Positions 23,378 to 37,014 are shown, counted from the stretch's first letter. The stretch is DNA of 64,000 bases from Pinus tabuliformis (GCA_031772625.1 CM062814.1:819462757-819526756); one strand, 5' to 3'. Notes: generated from the sequence alone by a model not told the origin. Translations and numbers: made by a program.

Positions 23378-23680
23378 AGAACAAACTTGTTTGTGGGTTG
23401 ATGTGTTTGTTTCATAAGTCTTAGACGGAGCCTGAAGTTATGCCAGGTAGCCTTCGAAAACGCTCTTGTTTTACATCAGCGTTAGTAGATAAACGCTGCT
23501 TCAGTCAATCTCCGTGAGCTTGTGAATACAACACTTCATTTGCATTTTACCCCAGTACATGTATCAAGTTCAGATCTGATTGTTGATGGTGAACAACGAT
23601 CAGACACTTGAAAGGCTGAAATCATTCACTTGGCGACTCTAAATCATTTTCGAGATCAGATCCAAAGACTCCACTGGAGG

Positions 23681-25189
23681 ATGATCCTGACCAGCAAAAA
23701 CATGAAAGGAGAATATGGACAGATCAGGTACTCAAGTTGGAATTTCATCCAAGATATTTTGTTCTTTGTTCTAAATTATTTCTCCTCTTTTCCTGAGAAT
23801 GTAAAAAGGGCTTTGCAAAGTATATTGTATTTGAGAAGAGATCCTCGGCCTGCAGTTGATTCTTTCCCTTTGAAGATTGTGAATACCAAAGATTTGCATG
23901 CCTTTGAGCTTGATCAAGATCCTTTTTCCGAATTTTGTGATGGCTATCTTCAAGTTGATGAACCTCAAGTGACCAAAACTAATTCTATACCTGCTGTACA
24001 TACCCCTATACCTTGTAAAATTCCAGATCGGTATAAACCTCTTGTTTTACCTTCTGTTCTTCATGCTTTCCCCAAAAATTATGATCTATACTTGCCGAGG
24101 TTTGATGGTGAATGTAAGAATGTCAACGCTGAACAACATGTGCAGAATTTTGAGTCCTTTCTTGATCTTTTTGAAGTTGATGAAGAAGATGGTAGTATAA
24201 GGCTTTTTGCTCTTTCTTTGCAAGCCAAAGTGAAGAGTTGGTTCAAAGCCCTGCCTGATGCGAGCATCTCAGATTTCCAGCAGTTCGTCAAAGTTTTTCT
24301 CGATAGGTGGATGATCGGACAAAACCTTTTCTTGATTGTAGAAGAGTATAACCATCTGAAAAGATTGCCAGGGGAGACTGTACAACAATTTTCAGCCAGA
24401 TTTAACCAAGTTTATTATTCAATCCCAGTTGATATAAGGCCTACTCCTAGATCTGCTCTCTTGCACTATCCGGGTGCCTTTGATCCGGAGATGGAGTTTC
24501 AGTTGAGAGAAAAGAATATTGCAACACTTCACGAGATGCAAAACAGTGCAGTGAATGTAGAGGCACATCTGCTGATCCGAAGGGCAAGGATGAAGGAAGA
24601 AGAGATGAAAAACATAGATCTGGCCGAATCAACATCTCTAGAGGTAAAGCTTGACATTTTGGTAAGTGCAGTGGAAAAGATGATGGACAAGATCAACTCA
24701 AGGAATGATTATGATGTTCATGGTGCACTGATTGAAGAAGAACAAGTTGCTGATCCAAAACATTTTGTTTCTTACCCTAGTTGTCGTAGTGATTGTTTTA
24801 TAGATCATTGTGAAGAAGAGAGAGCTGTTGATATGATGTGTATGTTTGATGATGGTTTGCCTCGGTTTGATCAGTATGATGATGATTACGTTCTCCAAAC
24901 AGAAGCTAATCTTGCAGACGAACCAGCAGCTAGTTTGTGGGAGGAAGAAGTTCATTTTCAGCAGCTCAAATATAATGATTACCCATCACATATCAGCTAT
25001 GACAGTGACGAGGAAAGTGCAGCAAATTTTGAAGTAAGTGAAGGATCTTTACCTCTTTGTTTTGATTCATGTCAGTTCATTAGAGACAACTTCCATGAAC
25101 TTAGAAATCAGCTGTCAACAAGTCCTGATCTAGACCATCTTGGAGGCAATAAAAACCTTGTTCCAGACTTCTCATATTCAGATTTGTAG
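23681..25189 (+). CDS. gag: Gag of element G (ends at an in-frame TAG)
   Basis: The frame is open from 23630; the first ATG is 23681 and I take it as the start. The gag core lies at about 24100-24560: YLPRFDGECKNVNAEQHVQNF, then a helix with AKVKSWFKALPDASISDFQQF, then LKRLPGETVQQFSARFN. This resembles capsid regions of plant gypsy gags; I see no zinc knuckle. An acidic stretch follows and then the first of three copies of the motif SLPLCFDSCQFIRDN (about 25049). The TAG at 25187 is followed by an open frame of 861 more bases. Comparison with the internal repeat indicates this TAG was CAG. The product would form particles for an element lacking enzymes. Confidence 0.75.
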   Translation: MILTSKNMKGEYGQIRYSSWNFIQDILFFVLNYFSSFPENVKRALQSILYLRRDPRPAVDSFPLKIVNTKDLHAFELDQDPFSEFCDGYLQVDEPQVTKTNSIPAVHTPIPCKIPDRYKPLVLPSVLHAFPKNYDLYLPRFDGECKNVNAEQHVQNFESFLDLFEVDEEDGSIRLFALSLQAKVKSWFKALPDASISDFQQFVKVFLDRWMIGQNLFLIVEEYNHLKRLPGETVQQFSARFNQVYYSIPVDIRPTPRSALLHYPGAFDPEMEFQLREKNIATLHEMQNSAVNVEAHLLIRRARMKEEEMKNIDLAESTSLEVKLDILVSAVEKMMDKINSRNDYDVHGALIEEEQVADPKHFVSYPSCRSDCFIDHCEEERAVDMMCMFDDGLPRFDQYDDDYVLQTEANLADEPAASLWEEEVHFQQLKYNDYPSHISYDSDEESAANFEVSEGSLPLCFDSCQFIRDNFHELRNQLSTSPDLDHLGGNKNLVPDFSYSDL

Positions 25190-26050
25190 CCCCCAAATGC
25201 CATTGGTTTTCAAGTTGCAGATGAAAGCATGGAAGTTGACATATTTGATCAAATGATACAAGAAGGTTCCCTACCTTTTTGTTTCGAATCATTTCAGTTT
25301 TTGAAGGGTAGGTTGTATAGTAAATCTTTAAATGGACAGCCTATAACAAATCAGCAATCTCTCAGTGTTAATGTTGAGGACGAGACAAATAACAAAATTC
25401 TTGAGCAGCCTGTAGCATCAGATTTGCAGCCACCAAATGAAATTGAAGGGCAGATTACAGATGAAGCTGTGGAAGATGATTTGATGATGCCGGAAGATTC
25501 TATACCCTTTTGTTTCGAAGCATTTCAGTTTATAAGGCAGAATCTTCATAAAATCTCTCAAGAACAAGATGAACAGCTAGAAGGATGTCATACATTTTCA
25601 ATGGATACATTGCAGCAGTCTTTTCAAGTTTTTCATGATCCAATAGCTGATGTTTTGGATGAGGTTTGCAGTCAAAGTCTTTCTCCATTGACCACATGTG
25701 AGCTTGAAACATGTGCTGATATGAATTTGATCCAGCAGCCGGTTTCTTTGTCATTTTCAGCAGAGGTCTCATCACAAGGCTCAGATCAAAGTTTGCATTC
25801 ATGGTATGAGGAAAAGAGAAGTAATCCATTCGATGAGCTAAGTCCCAGTGTGCTTGAATTTCAAGATCCTTATGCAATGTTTTTGGAGGTGGATAGAGAA
25901 TTCATATCATTCTACGGATCTGTTTCTAAGTTGTCATGGGAGTTGCATTTTATTAGTTCTCTCTTGTTGTTCATAAGCAAGAACTTGTGGAGAATTCGAA
26001 CAGCAGATCGGATACTTGCTTGGTTACATTGGTTGTTTCATTTCACTTGA
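25190..26050 (+). pseudogene. C-terminal extension of element G Gag, beyond the amber codon
   Basis: Same frame as the preceding gag. It holds the second and third copies of a motif close to EGSLPFCFESFQFL (about 25265 and 25493), each preceded by a related stretch with SDL-PPN and an acidic run. It is Gln/Ser/Glu-rich, with a hydrophobic C-terminus (LHFISSLLLFISKNLW, about 25945) that could be a membrane-associated or amphipathic helix, and ends LHWLFHFT before TGA. I do not recognise a known domain. Element F ends in a loosely similar way (DKIKMWLEKSFLAK), suggesting a shared tail in this non-autonomous class. Translation would need readthrough or reversal of the TAG. Confidence 0.6.
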
Positions 26051-26319
26051 TCAAGTGATGAATGAAACTGTTAGAGTAGGTTGTGATGAATAAGCTCCCC
26101 TTTGAGCATCATTTTTAGTTTGTCGGTTGTGCTTAAGTATCGAGTCAGTTTTTAGTTGAGTGAGAGTCAATTTGTGTTGTCAACTCATCAGTTTTTAGTC
26201 ATGCATTTCAGCTTGAATTTTTGACTCCATTGCCCAATAATTGTAAGGCACTAGTCTGCTCTCCCAGAGGTCTAAGGTTCTTGGCACCTCCAAGGAGCTA
26301 CCATCCCCATTGGAGCCAA

Positions 26320-28503
26320 TGTTAGTGTCAGTCTTTCCAGCCTTCCTCCAGTGATCAAATGTGCTCTTACAAAGTGGTCTCAGAAGTGTCAAGGTCAAAT
26401 TTTGTCATTTCAGTGAGTCTTCAAGCAAAATTTGGTCACTAGGCATTAGGTCTAGGGTTTGCCCAAATGTCAGTCCATGTCATCATTCAGCTGAGCCTAT
26501 CATCATTCAGAGGGTTTTCATTATCATGTCAGTGTCAAATGAGTCATTTTACACCTTATTCATGCTTCAGTTGTGCCTAAGTAAGGTCATTTCCCTCTCC
26601 TAGGGTTTTGAAGGCAATTTCTCTTGGACGGTCAAATCATCGGCAAAACTTGTTTCCAGATGTTCATACACCTTCCCCTATCCTTCATGTACCTTATCAA
26701 ATGCTTCCCATCCCTTAGATCCGCCAAATTCCTCATTTTTGCACAAACCCTAGTTTCTAGCTACAACCTGGCAATTTTCTAGGTTGGGCCTGTGTTTTGC
26801 CCTTTTGGACCCCTTCCCCTCACTCAATCTCTGAGATTCCACTTTCCCCTACTTCCTAACATCCCTCCCTACTCCCCAAAATTTCCCCAAGAATTTAGAA
26901 GCCCCTTATCCCCTTCATTTCGCTTCATTTCGACAAAATTCCTTGTTTCACACATCGGGACAAGTTTCACTCAAATGATGTTTCAGAGCAATAAAAGATG
27001 AATTTTGGAAAACTGAGAGAGGTTTTTGTCCATACCATGCCAAAGAAGAAAAACATCCTTCACTTTTTGCACAGGTGTCATGGTTTGAGAGAAATGTCAA
27101 GAATATCGTTGCCTCAGGAGAATCACAGACACCTCTGAAGTGACCTTGGGAAAATCAAGTTTTCTCCTAGCTTGGTTGGCAAAATGATTTGATTGATGGG
27201 TAAAATGATAACTAGACACAAATATATTTCCAATGAGCTATCATGAGCTCAATTTGGGGTTGAGGAAGGCATTCAAAAGTTGACTGCAACAGCACTCTTC
27301 CTTGAGGTAGCCTCATTTGGCACTTTTTGACCAGTCTTGGGAGATTTGATTTTTGATAGGTAAAATAAATTCCAAATTGAAATATTCCAGTTGGGTTGGA
27401 AATTAGACTCAAATACCTTTCCAATGAGCTATCTTGCACCTCATTTTGACACCGGGAAGGCCTCCAAACAGAGCTCCAAAGTGCGCGACCCGTTGAGGAA
27501 ACTTTGCCAGATTTGACCAGTTCAGCCCAGAAAACGCAGTTTGGCTCCAGTTTGACTTTTTGAGGTGGATGGTGGTCCTCTTGGATGTAATTGTGACACT
27601 TTTTGGATATTTTTACTCTTGTTTAAGTCTTCTAGAAGATTCTTGCATGTAAAGGGTAAAAATTGAATGTATGAACTGGTTTCCAAGTTTATAGAGGCAA
27701 GTTGTTTTGACTGCCTATTTTGTTGTGCTTAGTTTAGAAGTGGTTCAAACAGCTCCTAGGATAGTGAGCTCGACCCCTAGAGGCAAGGGAAGAGGTTGGC
27801 TTGCCTATATTATGTATTTTCTTAATCATTTTCAGGGGTTGGAAGGTTGGACTCTTGAGGGAGAAGTTATCACTGTATTATTTCACTTGTATCTCTGCAA
27901 TTTTTGGCTAAGGAAGACCAGGGTTTTGCAGTCATCTTTGGGATTCTTGTGGACTCATGTGTTGATGGTGTGTTTCTCAATGTTCTTGTAATCTTTGTTA
28001 TGTGATTCATTTCCTTTCTTTACTGCTGCACATTAAACAAATGAAGTGTTAAAGTATGAATTCATGCTAGCCATGCTCTGCTTTTAAATTTGTTTAATTT
28101 CAATGTTTTCTTCTGTCTAAAGAGAATTCAAAGTGATTGTTTGCTCTCTTTAGCTCCTCATCTTTCATTCCTGACCATCCACTTCAGTCAAAGACATCAG
28201 CACTGTCTCCTACCTCGCCCCAAGGAACCCCCTGCGGAAACTGTGTCCAATCCCCGCACCCAAAATTGCCCTCTCCTCAATTTGCCACCAAAAACCCAAA
28301 AAACCTCAAATCAACCTTTTTAATCAGTTTACTAGCCTAATATCAGTGTTACCTTATTGGTCATCTCATCCCATTGAAGATCTGCCGAGATTGACCGGAG
28401 AGAGCCTTCTCCTGCCCCGTAGGGCTAGCTACGAGGCTGAATGGTTTGATGTAGCTTTGAGGTTTACCTTTCTCAGCCTGAGGTGAAATTTCAAGTGCTA
28501 ACA
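26320..28503 (+). repeat. 3' LTR of element G
   Basis: Copy of 21175-23357 with about 2% difference. No strong polypurine tract is seen directly before it; the region 26051-26319 is non-coding. Confidence 0.92.
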
Positions 28504-28508
28504 CTGAC

Positions 28509-28803
28509 TAAGACCTATTTCCATATGCCCCATTAGTCCTTTCCTCCTGTCTATGACTAATCCTAAGTGGTCCCTATCTCTGTAGATTTGATAAACTCTG
28601 AAGGATCACTACATTAACCTCTACTTGTTTCTCGTGTGCCCTAGCAAGTATTTCTCGTGACTAAATTATTTTTTCATTATCTGAATTACAACTTTGGATC
28701 TCTGCTTTCAAACTTCTCAATGTATCTGCTATGTCAAGGAGTACTCATCACCATGCTTCTCATTTGATCTATAGGGAGAATCACGTGAACTGTAGTCCAC
28801 CAT
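28509..28803 (-). pseudogene. gag: Gag N-terminal part of element E
   Basis: From the ATG at 28803 the frame reads DYSSRDSPYRSNEKHGDEYS, then a helix-rich region (ILARAHEKQVEVNVVILQSL) with stops, up to the insertion point of G. It continues on the other side of G at 21174. Typical charged N-terminus of chromovirus Gag; degenerate. Confidence 0.55.
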
Positions 28804-28935
28804 TTTTTCTTGTCATATTTTATCCTTTACTTCCTGCAAGCATACCATGTTCAATAACCAAACATAAACATAATCAACATACCTTATTGAAGTTCAGGGG
28901 AGGCTATCTCATCTGCAAGATCAATCTAGATTAGC

Positions 28936-29076
<141 letters not shown>

Positions 29077-29243
29077 TGAAATCAACATATAAATCATCTT
29101 AATATCGAAATCATCAACCTCTACATGACGACACTACTTACAACAATGGAAATCAAAATGCATAAATAACGAACACATATACAACTGACATGCATGCATG
29201 ACAAACATATTCCGCCCAGCCAGTCCAATTGTTGAACCTGAGA

Positions 29244-29255
29244 GCTCTGTTACCA
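29244..29255 (-). promoter_or_regulatory. Primer binding site of element E (initiator tRNA-Met type)
   Basis: On the - strand TGGTAACAGAGC starts three bases from the LTR end. It differs from the common plant site TGGTATCAGAGC at one base. Confidence 0.8.
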
Positions 29256-29258
29256 TTA

Positions 29259-31265
29259 TGTAACCACCCCTCCCATATCTACGCAGTTTCATCATTGCTA
29301 GGGTAAACATGAGAGAAAGAGCTACTATTACATGACCCAAGCTCCTAGGTTCCATTAAGGAAGTGGGGCTGACCACGGAAGACAAACTAATAACTCATAA
29401 CATTCTACAGGTCTATAGGTCACTTCGAGGTTGAGAAACTACCCTAGGTGGCCAAAACCTGAGTTGGGCACCCTTTTCTCTAACTTGAGTCCGAAACCAC
29501 TCCCACAACAAGCCCTCCATGTAGTTGGAAGCCTCCAATCACATGCACAAGCCTGTATCCATGCGGTTGCAACCTAAAATGTTCAGTTCAGAGCATACAG
29601 TCCTGGATTGTGAGCCTAAATTCTAGGTCAACCTCTAAACCACTACCTAGAACTCAGCGATACTTTCCAAAATCAATAATGACATGAAAACAATGCTAGA
29701 TATACAAATTTGAAGGAATAAATTGACATATACTGACTAGAACATGACAGTCATTTCATCAAACATGTTGAGGACATGTAATCTACAGATCATGAATGCA
29801 TATTTAAACATAGGGGTCTGATACTCATCTTAGAATCATCAAGAATATCTAATTCCCTCTCATAATAGTTGCAATAACATTTATTATCTCATGCATTCAT
29901 TAAAACCATTCATCAACAAATCAAAAAACATCAAGAGCCATAGCCAATATGCATCATATAACCAGCAAATGAGCAACATATACACCATGATAGAATAGCC
30001 ATCAAAGCCACATCATAAAAATTTACAAGAGGAAAAGAGATCGTATTAACAAATGCAAAATCCAACCAAGTAAGGGACTTCCATGTACCACCCGACCATA
30101 ATTGGGATGAACCAAATCTCTGTTTCATCCAATCACCCTCGCGTCATATTCCAAGCGTGAATGTGGAATCTCATGGTATAAACCAACAAAACCAAAATGC
30201 GGATTCTAGAGGCAAAACCACCTCAACCCTCAACCAGTGATTCCACCTCACGATCATACATTACTAACACCAACCAAAATAGTATCTACCCAAGTTGTCC
30301 ATGGCTCTAGAGTTTTTTTCCAAACCATGGCTCTAGGAACTAATAACTCAACTCACATCCTTCCAAGGCTTCAGAGCATTAGTCCAAGCCATCTCCAGGG
30401 ACTAGTAACTCAACCCACCAAGGGCTCCAAAGCATTTGTCCAACCTAGGCTCCAGTACTAGTAACACAACCCAAGTTGTTCTAGGGCTTCCATAGCATTT
30501 GTTCCAAACAATGGCTCTAGGAACTAGTAACTCAACCCACAATCATAAGGAACCTAAGCACCAATCAGAAACAACAAGTGGAAAAACCCACAACACCATG
30601 GCTATCTAGGAAATGGAAAGGCTAGCCAAAACCATTGTTAATCCAAGAAATCCTTCATGCCAATGACAGATCATAACCAAATAACCACATGCATATACCA
30701 TGCGTGTCAAAACTATAAAGTATGTAATACATGCAACTCGATACCTGCAAGGAAATCTCGCAATAGTTGTTGATCTCGTTGTCCCCTTGCACTTTCCTGC
30801 TTTCCTTTGCCTTCTTTCTCCAAATCCAATGAAAACTAGAGTGCTCCAAGCATGCTCCAACAATGCTCCAAGATTTCTCTAAGTGTGCAAGAGTATGAGA
30901 GAGAGAATAGAATGAGAGTGCCAAAGACTGAACTAATAAAAGTTGTGAGCTTATCCTTAGAATCCTTTTTATCATTGAGGCCCCTATTTTCTTCATTTTT
31001 GCTTAATTTTTTTTCAATTTCCTCCTCATGCAATTATTTGACCATTGATCTCCCTTTTCTCCTATTTTCCTTTATTTTCATAAATAAATGCCAATTAATG
31101 CCACTTTTCCTTTGCCAATGCCTTTGCCAATTTCCATATCCATTTATTAATTTACAGTGATCCCCGTCACTATTTTTTCCCACAATTCATCTTGGAATAC
31201 ATGTCCCATGACCTTGGTTATTATTTTTATTTATTTACATAGGAAATCAACTAGGGGTTGTTACA
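29259..31265 (-). repeat. 5' LTR of element E
   Basis: On the + strand TGTAACCACC to GGGGTTGTTACA, 2007 bp, colinear with 14567-16558. Followed by the duplication AATTT (31266-31270). It carries the same array of ggctctaggaactaataact-like units. Confidence 0.9.
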
Positions 31266-31270
31266 AATTT

Positions 31271-31693
31271 CAGCGTTTGTATCATGAGCATCTTGAACTT
31301 CAAGTCTTTTGCTTTCATTTGATGGTCATATCATACCAACTCATTATTTCTTCTGAAATAATTCGTCCACAAACCTCACTTGAGAATTCATCATTTCATT
31401 TTTATCGGAAACCTTATTTGTCTGCAAATCTTCTGAAAAGATCATTAGATTTCAACTCTCATTTTAACAATCCATTTGAAAAGTGTTTGGAGAATTCAGT
31501 CACACAAAATATTTCTAATACTTATTTTATTGTACTTACTACTAACTTATCTCTACAAGGAGAAATTCATGACATTACTCGGAAAAGAGCTATTCCAACC
31601 ATGATTTCATTTCAGCAATTACATAATGGTTTTCAGGACAAGATTAAAATGTGGCTAGAAAAGTCATTTCTAGCAAAGGTTTCTTGTAGATGA
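31271..31693 (+). pseudogene. C-terminal part of element F ORF, right of element E
   Basis: Open for 141 codons directly after the AATTT duplication, in the orientation of the 12844-14358 frame. It reads FQRLYHEHLELQVFCFHLM at the start and DKIKMWLEKSFLAKVSCR at the end. No known domain. The ending resembles the tail of element G. It shows the insertion of E split one coding region in two. Confidence 0.55.
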
Positions 31694-34600
31694 TAAATTT
31701 ATTTTGCTTGACTTATTATAAATCAATGTACATAATTGGTTGAAATTTTATTTTAATAGTTTAATAATATTTGTATTTCTATTACTAATTTTTGATGTAC
31801 ATACATGTGCAGGGCTTAAGCTAAAAGAATGGCTCCATTGGAGATATAATTTTACTTAGTTTTAGCTTTCTTTGTTCAAATTGTGTAGGAGTAGGACTAG
31901 GAGTAGGTTAGTTAAGATTGATTTTCTTCTTGTTTTCTTTTAATAATGAAGGTATGAAATAAGTGAGAAATGAACCTTTACTTCTTCTTGGGAAAGGATG
32001 GTTTAAAGTGTGTCTATCAAATCTACTCATGAACATGTTCAGGGAAGTATTCATCCATTCATCAAGATTTCAATTTTTGACATGATGTTGTATGTACAAG
32101 TGTTTTGCTTTACATTTACTTTGCTTCACAGATTTGTGAGATGAATTATAATGATGTTGTGTTTGTTCTTTTGATGCAGTTGAATCTTTGAGCATCACTG
32201 GTAGAAAATTAATCACAAAGGAAAAATATGTTTCTCATTGCATGTTTTATCAAACAATAAGGCTTCTAGTCAAGTTGCAACTTATGTGGGCAAGTGAATA
32301 ATTGGATCAAATTTACAGCACTAGAAAGTGTTGAGAAGCTTTGGCCTCAATCTATCAGTTAGCAAGAATAATCATTGTCCATTATCATGTCCTTGTGCAC
32401 TCTAAAATTTCTCATTTGATAAGGTCACGTCAAGTCAGAACTTTTCACAACATTTGTTGTCATGTCCAATGTCTCATGTCCCAAAGGTAATCATCCCGTA
32501 CCTTTCTAGTTGTGCACCTTCTATAAACCCTAGGACAACTCAACAAATACATGATGATTCAGTCCACATGCCATATGTCATATGAGTTCCCCTTGCACAT
32601 TATTTGATTAGACATTGATTACCCTATTTTAAACGTCATCGCGGAGGTATTCACCCTGTAAGTTTAAGCAGATGTTCCCTTGGTTTATTTTGATATTTTA
32701 TTCCCGCGGTGACACACTAACCATCACCTCATTTTCTTATTGTGCACCATATTTACCATTGGTCAAAGTAGATGCATACGTCTCTTACATGCCACAACCC
32801 CCCGCTTTCTTTTCCCTAGCAGGGTCCTTCAAAGCCCTTTTCAATTTGTTCCATGACTTTTTGCTTTCGAGAGCACATGGACAGGCGAGTCCCTTTCCTC
32901 CATGCTATCCTCCTTACACGCATTAAAAGTGTCGTTGCCTAATTATAACTTTCACTTTACTCTGTTGTGTAATCCCAACTACATTAACCCAGCGAAACTA
33001 TAAAGCGACTCCACTTGTTCTTCCGAGGTGACATAGGCATCCACTCGAGCCTGTGCATCCCTATCTCTATTCATTTCTCTCCATCCATGTCTCTCCTCCT
33101 TTGTGATTAGTCAATTGTATTCTTCATGGGCCCTGTTTCTGTTCCACATTATCCTAAAGATTTCTTAGAGCACTCTTTTCATTTTTGGGGGGATTATATC
33201 GTTTGGGTGACATGGTCATCCACTACAGTTTTTATGTGGGTCCTATCCATTCCATACATCTCATATCTACTAGATATGTAGAGGTAATTTGGGTTTGTAA
33301 TAAGTTATTCTGATTTGGAATTCTTCCATATTTCTAGTTATGTATATCGCTTCATTCAAAAAGGCCCCCCATACAAAAAGCTTGAGTTCTCTCCATACTT
33401 ATTTAAAAAAAAGTCACATAGGTTGGGATTTTGACATCATTCCATGGGATTTCAAGAAAGTTTTAGGGCTGATATAAAATCTAAATGCTTTCATCTAGAT
33501 TGCACATACGAAGAACATGATTCAAATCAGAAGTGGCAACGAGGATAACTGCAGCTACAATACAAAGCGAAGTATATTCTGGAAAATTTCATTGCTTTCA
33601 TTTTAGCATTACTAATTTGAGCACAAATCTGAAATTTCTAATGATTCTTATCATTTGTCGATAACCTAATCATGTAACCTTTTCTTTCCTAGTAAGTAAT
33701 TTTCATGGGTTCAATGCTTGCCTTAGTTTAAGTCCAATAAATCTGAATATCATAAGCATATGTGAATTTTAATAAAGTTTCAACTTCTTCCTACTATTTG
33801 GTTTAAATCATAAGAAGAATTCACTTATTTAAGCATAAAATTTGTAGGAAATCAAGACTTATAAGGTAAACAAAAAATGAGATTCTCCAAGGTCCTCATT
33901 GGTTACAATGAAAGTTTGATGTTCCTAGCAAGATTACTTAGAAATACTCCATTTTACTTTGCATCCCTTTTGGCTTAGAAAACCAATTGTGATGATGATA
34001 AAATTGGAAACAAGTTACATCTGTGAGTCTCTTTACTTACCCTATTTTCATTTAGTATCTTGTTCCTTTTCTTACAAAACTTATTTTGAAACAAGATATT
34101 CAATAGACAAGGGACATTTGATGCAACTTCATCTTTTATTCATAGCTTCCTACTAGTATTAAGATTATTTTTCAATAAAAAGCCTAATCAATTAAAACTT
34201 TGAGATACATAACTTATCAGGGGCTCAACATAAGTAAAAACACGTATGCTTTCCTCATATTCGCTCTTTTGTTGAGACATATTTTCATATGATGTCTTGT
34301 TGAAGTTTTCTTCCAATCGTGGCTTTTTCATTTGCCTTTTCTTTCAGGTTTTCATTTTCTTATTCATTTGCAATCTTTGAAGTGTGTTGATTTCATTTTT
34401 TGCTTTTAGGTTTGATTTTGTTATATTCCCAAAACCTATTCGAGGGAAGTCATTATTTCACAACTTCTATTGGTTTATATGGGTAAATATTTACTTGCTC
34501 TTTTCAATAGGATTTCATTTATCTAAAGGGCATCCTTACCAAGTTTTATTTTTCCCCCAGTCACTCTTACCAAGTTTTCACTTTCACGTACATTAACCAT

Positions 34601-34805
34601 TAACTATGGGGAACATAGAGATTTGATTTAAGTAGTATAACTTAACCTTTAAAGAGGAACGAATTGTCCATAGTCTTTGCTTTGAATCCATTCCATACCC
34701 CTCCAAGTATAAAACATCTACATTGGTAGATGAACATATCACTACTAGGGTCAAAATTAACTATACTGCATCTATTTCTTTAAATAGAAATCCTCTTATA
34801 CCACA
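31694..34805 (+). other. 3.1 kb without recognisable genes
   Basis: AT-rich, no ORF with protein-like composition, no repeat partner in the window. The first part (to about 32.2 kb) is probably the 3' non-coding region or LTR of F. The rest is unassigned. Confidence 0.4.
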
Positions 34806-36435
34806 TGTGACATCCCCTGGTTAACATTTCCCTCATGTAAATAATTGTAATTATTTTAAATGGTTGAGAGAGGGACATGGATTTCGTTGTTTGAGGAGGG
34901 ATATTAATTAAGGAGTTGGTTGATTTTAAATATCAGTCCTTATTGGTTGAAAACAATTAAATGTTATGACTATACATTAAATTTAACTGAAGAAATATGG
35001 GCAGGTCCAAGTGTCCTTTAGCTCAAACAACAAGAAAAGAAAAGGACAAAATTTAAATCAGGAATGGGTTGCAGCATCAGGACGTGACTATTATGTAAAT
35101 CATGGAGAGTGAGGGAAGTTAGCTTGTTTTGGGGGTCATGGAGGAAATGGAGGAATCAATTCATATATGTGTTCTCTCTCAAGCACGGATTGGAGGCATC
35201 TACATAGAAGACAGTGTCTAGAATTGTTGTGTAAGAACATGGAGCCGAAAGGGAGACGTTGAAGGAAAAAGGGGAGGCTAAGAGGATCCTGAGGATCAAG
35301 CACATTGTTAAGAGGGCAGAGGGGATTTGAGAACTGAGAGAATTCAAGGAGAAGGGAAAAATTGATGATAACCAATTGAGAAACCCATGGTACTTGTTGA
35401 TTGATAACCACAAAGTAATGGTTATGCCTTACAAAGCTTACAAATCCATTGGATACCTTACTAGTTGATAACCTCTGAAAGGTGGAGGCACACAAGGCTA
35501 GTGGGCTAATAACACTTGATGGTAGTTCTATGGGATTTGGGATGAAAACACAGGTGGAAGATTCCATTGAACTATTGGTATTTTCACTCTTATTCCTTCA
35601 AAAGTAACATGGTTGATAAATCCTCCATCTCATTGACTATACATCTCTCTCTCCATATCTGAATTGAGACTCTTTGTGACTAAATCCCTTGAGATGTTTG
35701 GATGTTGTAATATAATTCCCTTTGTATAAAAGAAAGCACTCCCTCCCTGATCTGAAATATTTGAATAGCTAGTGGGTGGAGGTGAGGCAACCTCGAGACA
35801 CCTTGTTTTAGCTGATAATATTGGTTTAAAACTCCTCTGAAAGCACTCTACCTCAAGCTTTGGAATCTGGCTCAGGGGTGATAGTTGCAAGAAAGACTTG
35901 GTTGTAGATTTTCTATGGTTGGGTGGAGAGTTGAAGTCCCAATATCAGTTGGAACATTCGTGTATTTTATAAGATAAGTGTTGCTCTAGCCCTTATTTTA
36001 AATGTCCAAATATGTTCACTGTGTTGGCTACAGTTTTGTGATGATGTTAAATTTAATGCTCAAATGTGTGATTCATGCCTAGGAATCGAATGGGCACTGA
36101 GATTTCTTGTCTACCTAGGAAAGTGGTTTATTGCAGGAAATTGGGCTTTGTATGCTTCATGTTCGCTTTCATGAGTTTTTTGTATGTTTATTAATATCCC
36201 AAGAGACCAGTGAATCTCTGAGATAATATGTGGTTGATTTTTGTTAATTAATATCATCCTTAGAGGTTTGTAGACCTCTGAGTAGCAATGAGCTTGCAAT
36301 TTGTCTAACGTGCCTTAGGGGTTATGAATGGAAAACCTCATCATATTTGTTATATCACTTATACAATAGGCTACTAAGCCTTGTTCCTTCAATTTCAAGC
36401 TTAGGAAGGATAGTGCCACGGGCATGTTGATTCAT
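34806..36435 (+). other. Non-coding interval, possible LTR remains
   Basis: It begins TGTGACATCCCCTGG, a start seen in many plant LTRs, and lacks protein signal. Two small inverted repeats around 36200-36290 surround ctctgag. No partner copy is in the window, so the LTR idea is weak. Confidence 0.3.
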
Positions 36436-36443
36436 ACATGTGT

Positions 36444-36614
<171 letters not shown>

Positions 36615-36817
36615 TGCTTATTTCACCCAAAGGTAGGATTGAATTTGTTCATGCTTGTAGCAAATCATGGCTATGGGACGGGGAATGCTCACATATAATA
36701 GTGTGTGGAAAGGATTTCATATACTTGATAATTATTCACGGGCTTATGTATTATAGTATCACCATTTCCCTTAACAGATCTCTCTTTTATGGCACCTACG
36801 ATCATCGTATGTACACA

Positions 36818-36818
36818 A

Positions 36819-36854
<36 letters not shown>

Positions 36855-36981
36855 CTGTATGTATATATATATACATATACATATACATATACATATATAT
36901 ATGTATATATATACATATATATATGTATATGTATATGTATATATATACATATATATATGTATATATATACATATATATATG

Positions 36982-37014
<33 letters not shown>

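Larger units (their letters stand above)
21175..28503 (+). mobile_element. Element G: gag-only (non-autonomous) LTR retrotransposon
   Basis: Two LTRs of 2183-2184 bp (21175-23357; 26320-28503) flank a 2962-bp interior with one long frame encoding Gag plus an unusual C-terminal extension, and no protease, RT or integrase. LTRs begin TGTTAGTGTC and end GTGCTAACA. About 45 differences between the LTRs (near 2%) indicate a moderately young insertion. It lies in the gag of E in the opposite orientation. With no pol it must have moved using enzymes of another element. The LTRs carry a three-unit heat-shock-element motif (22485-22497 and 27630-27642). Confidence 0.9.
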
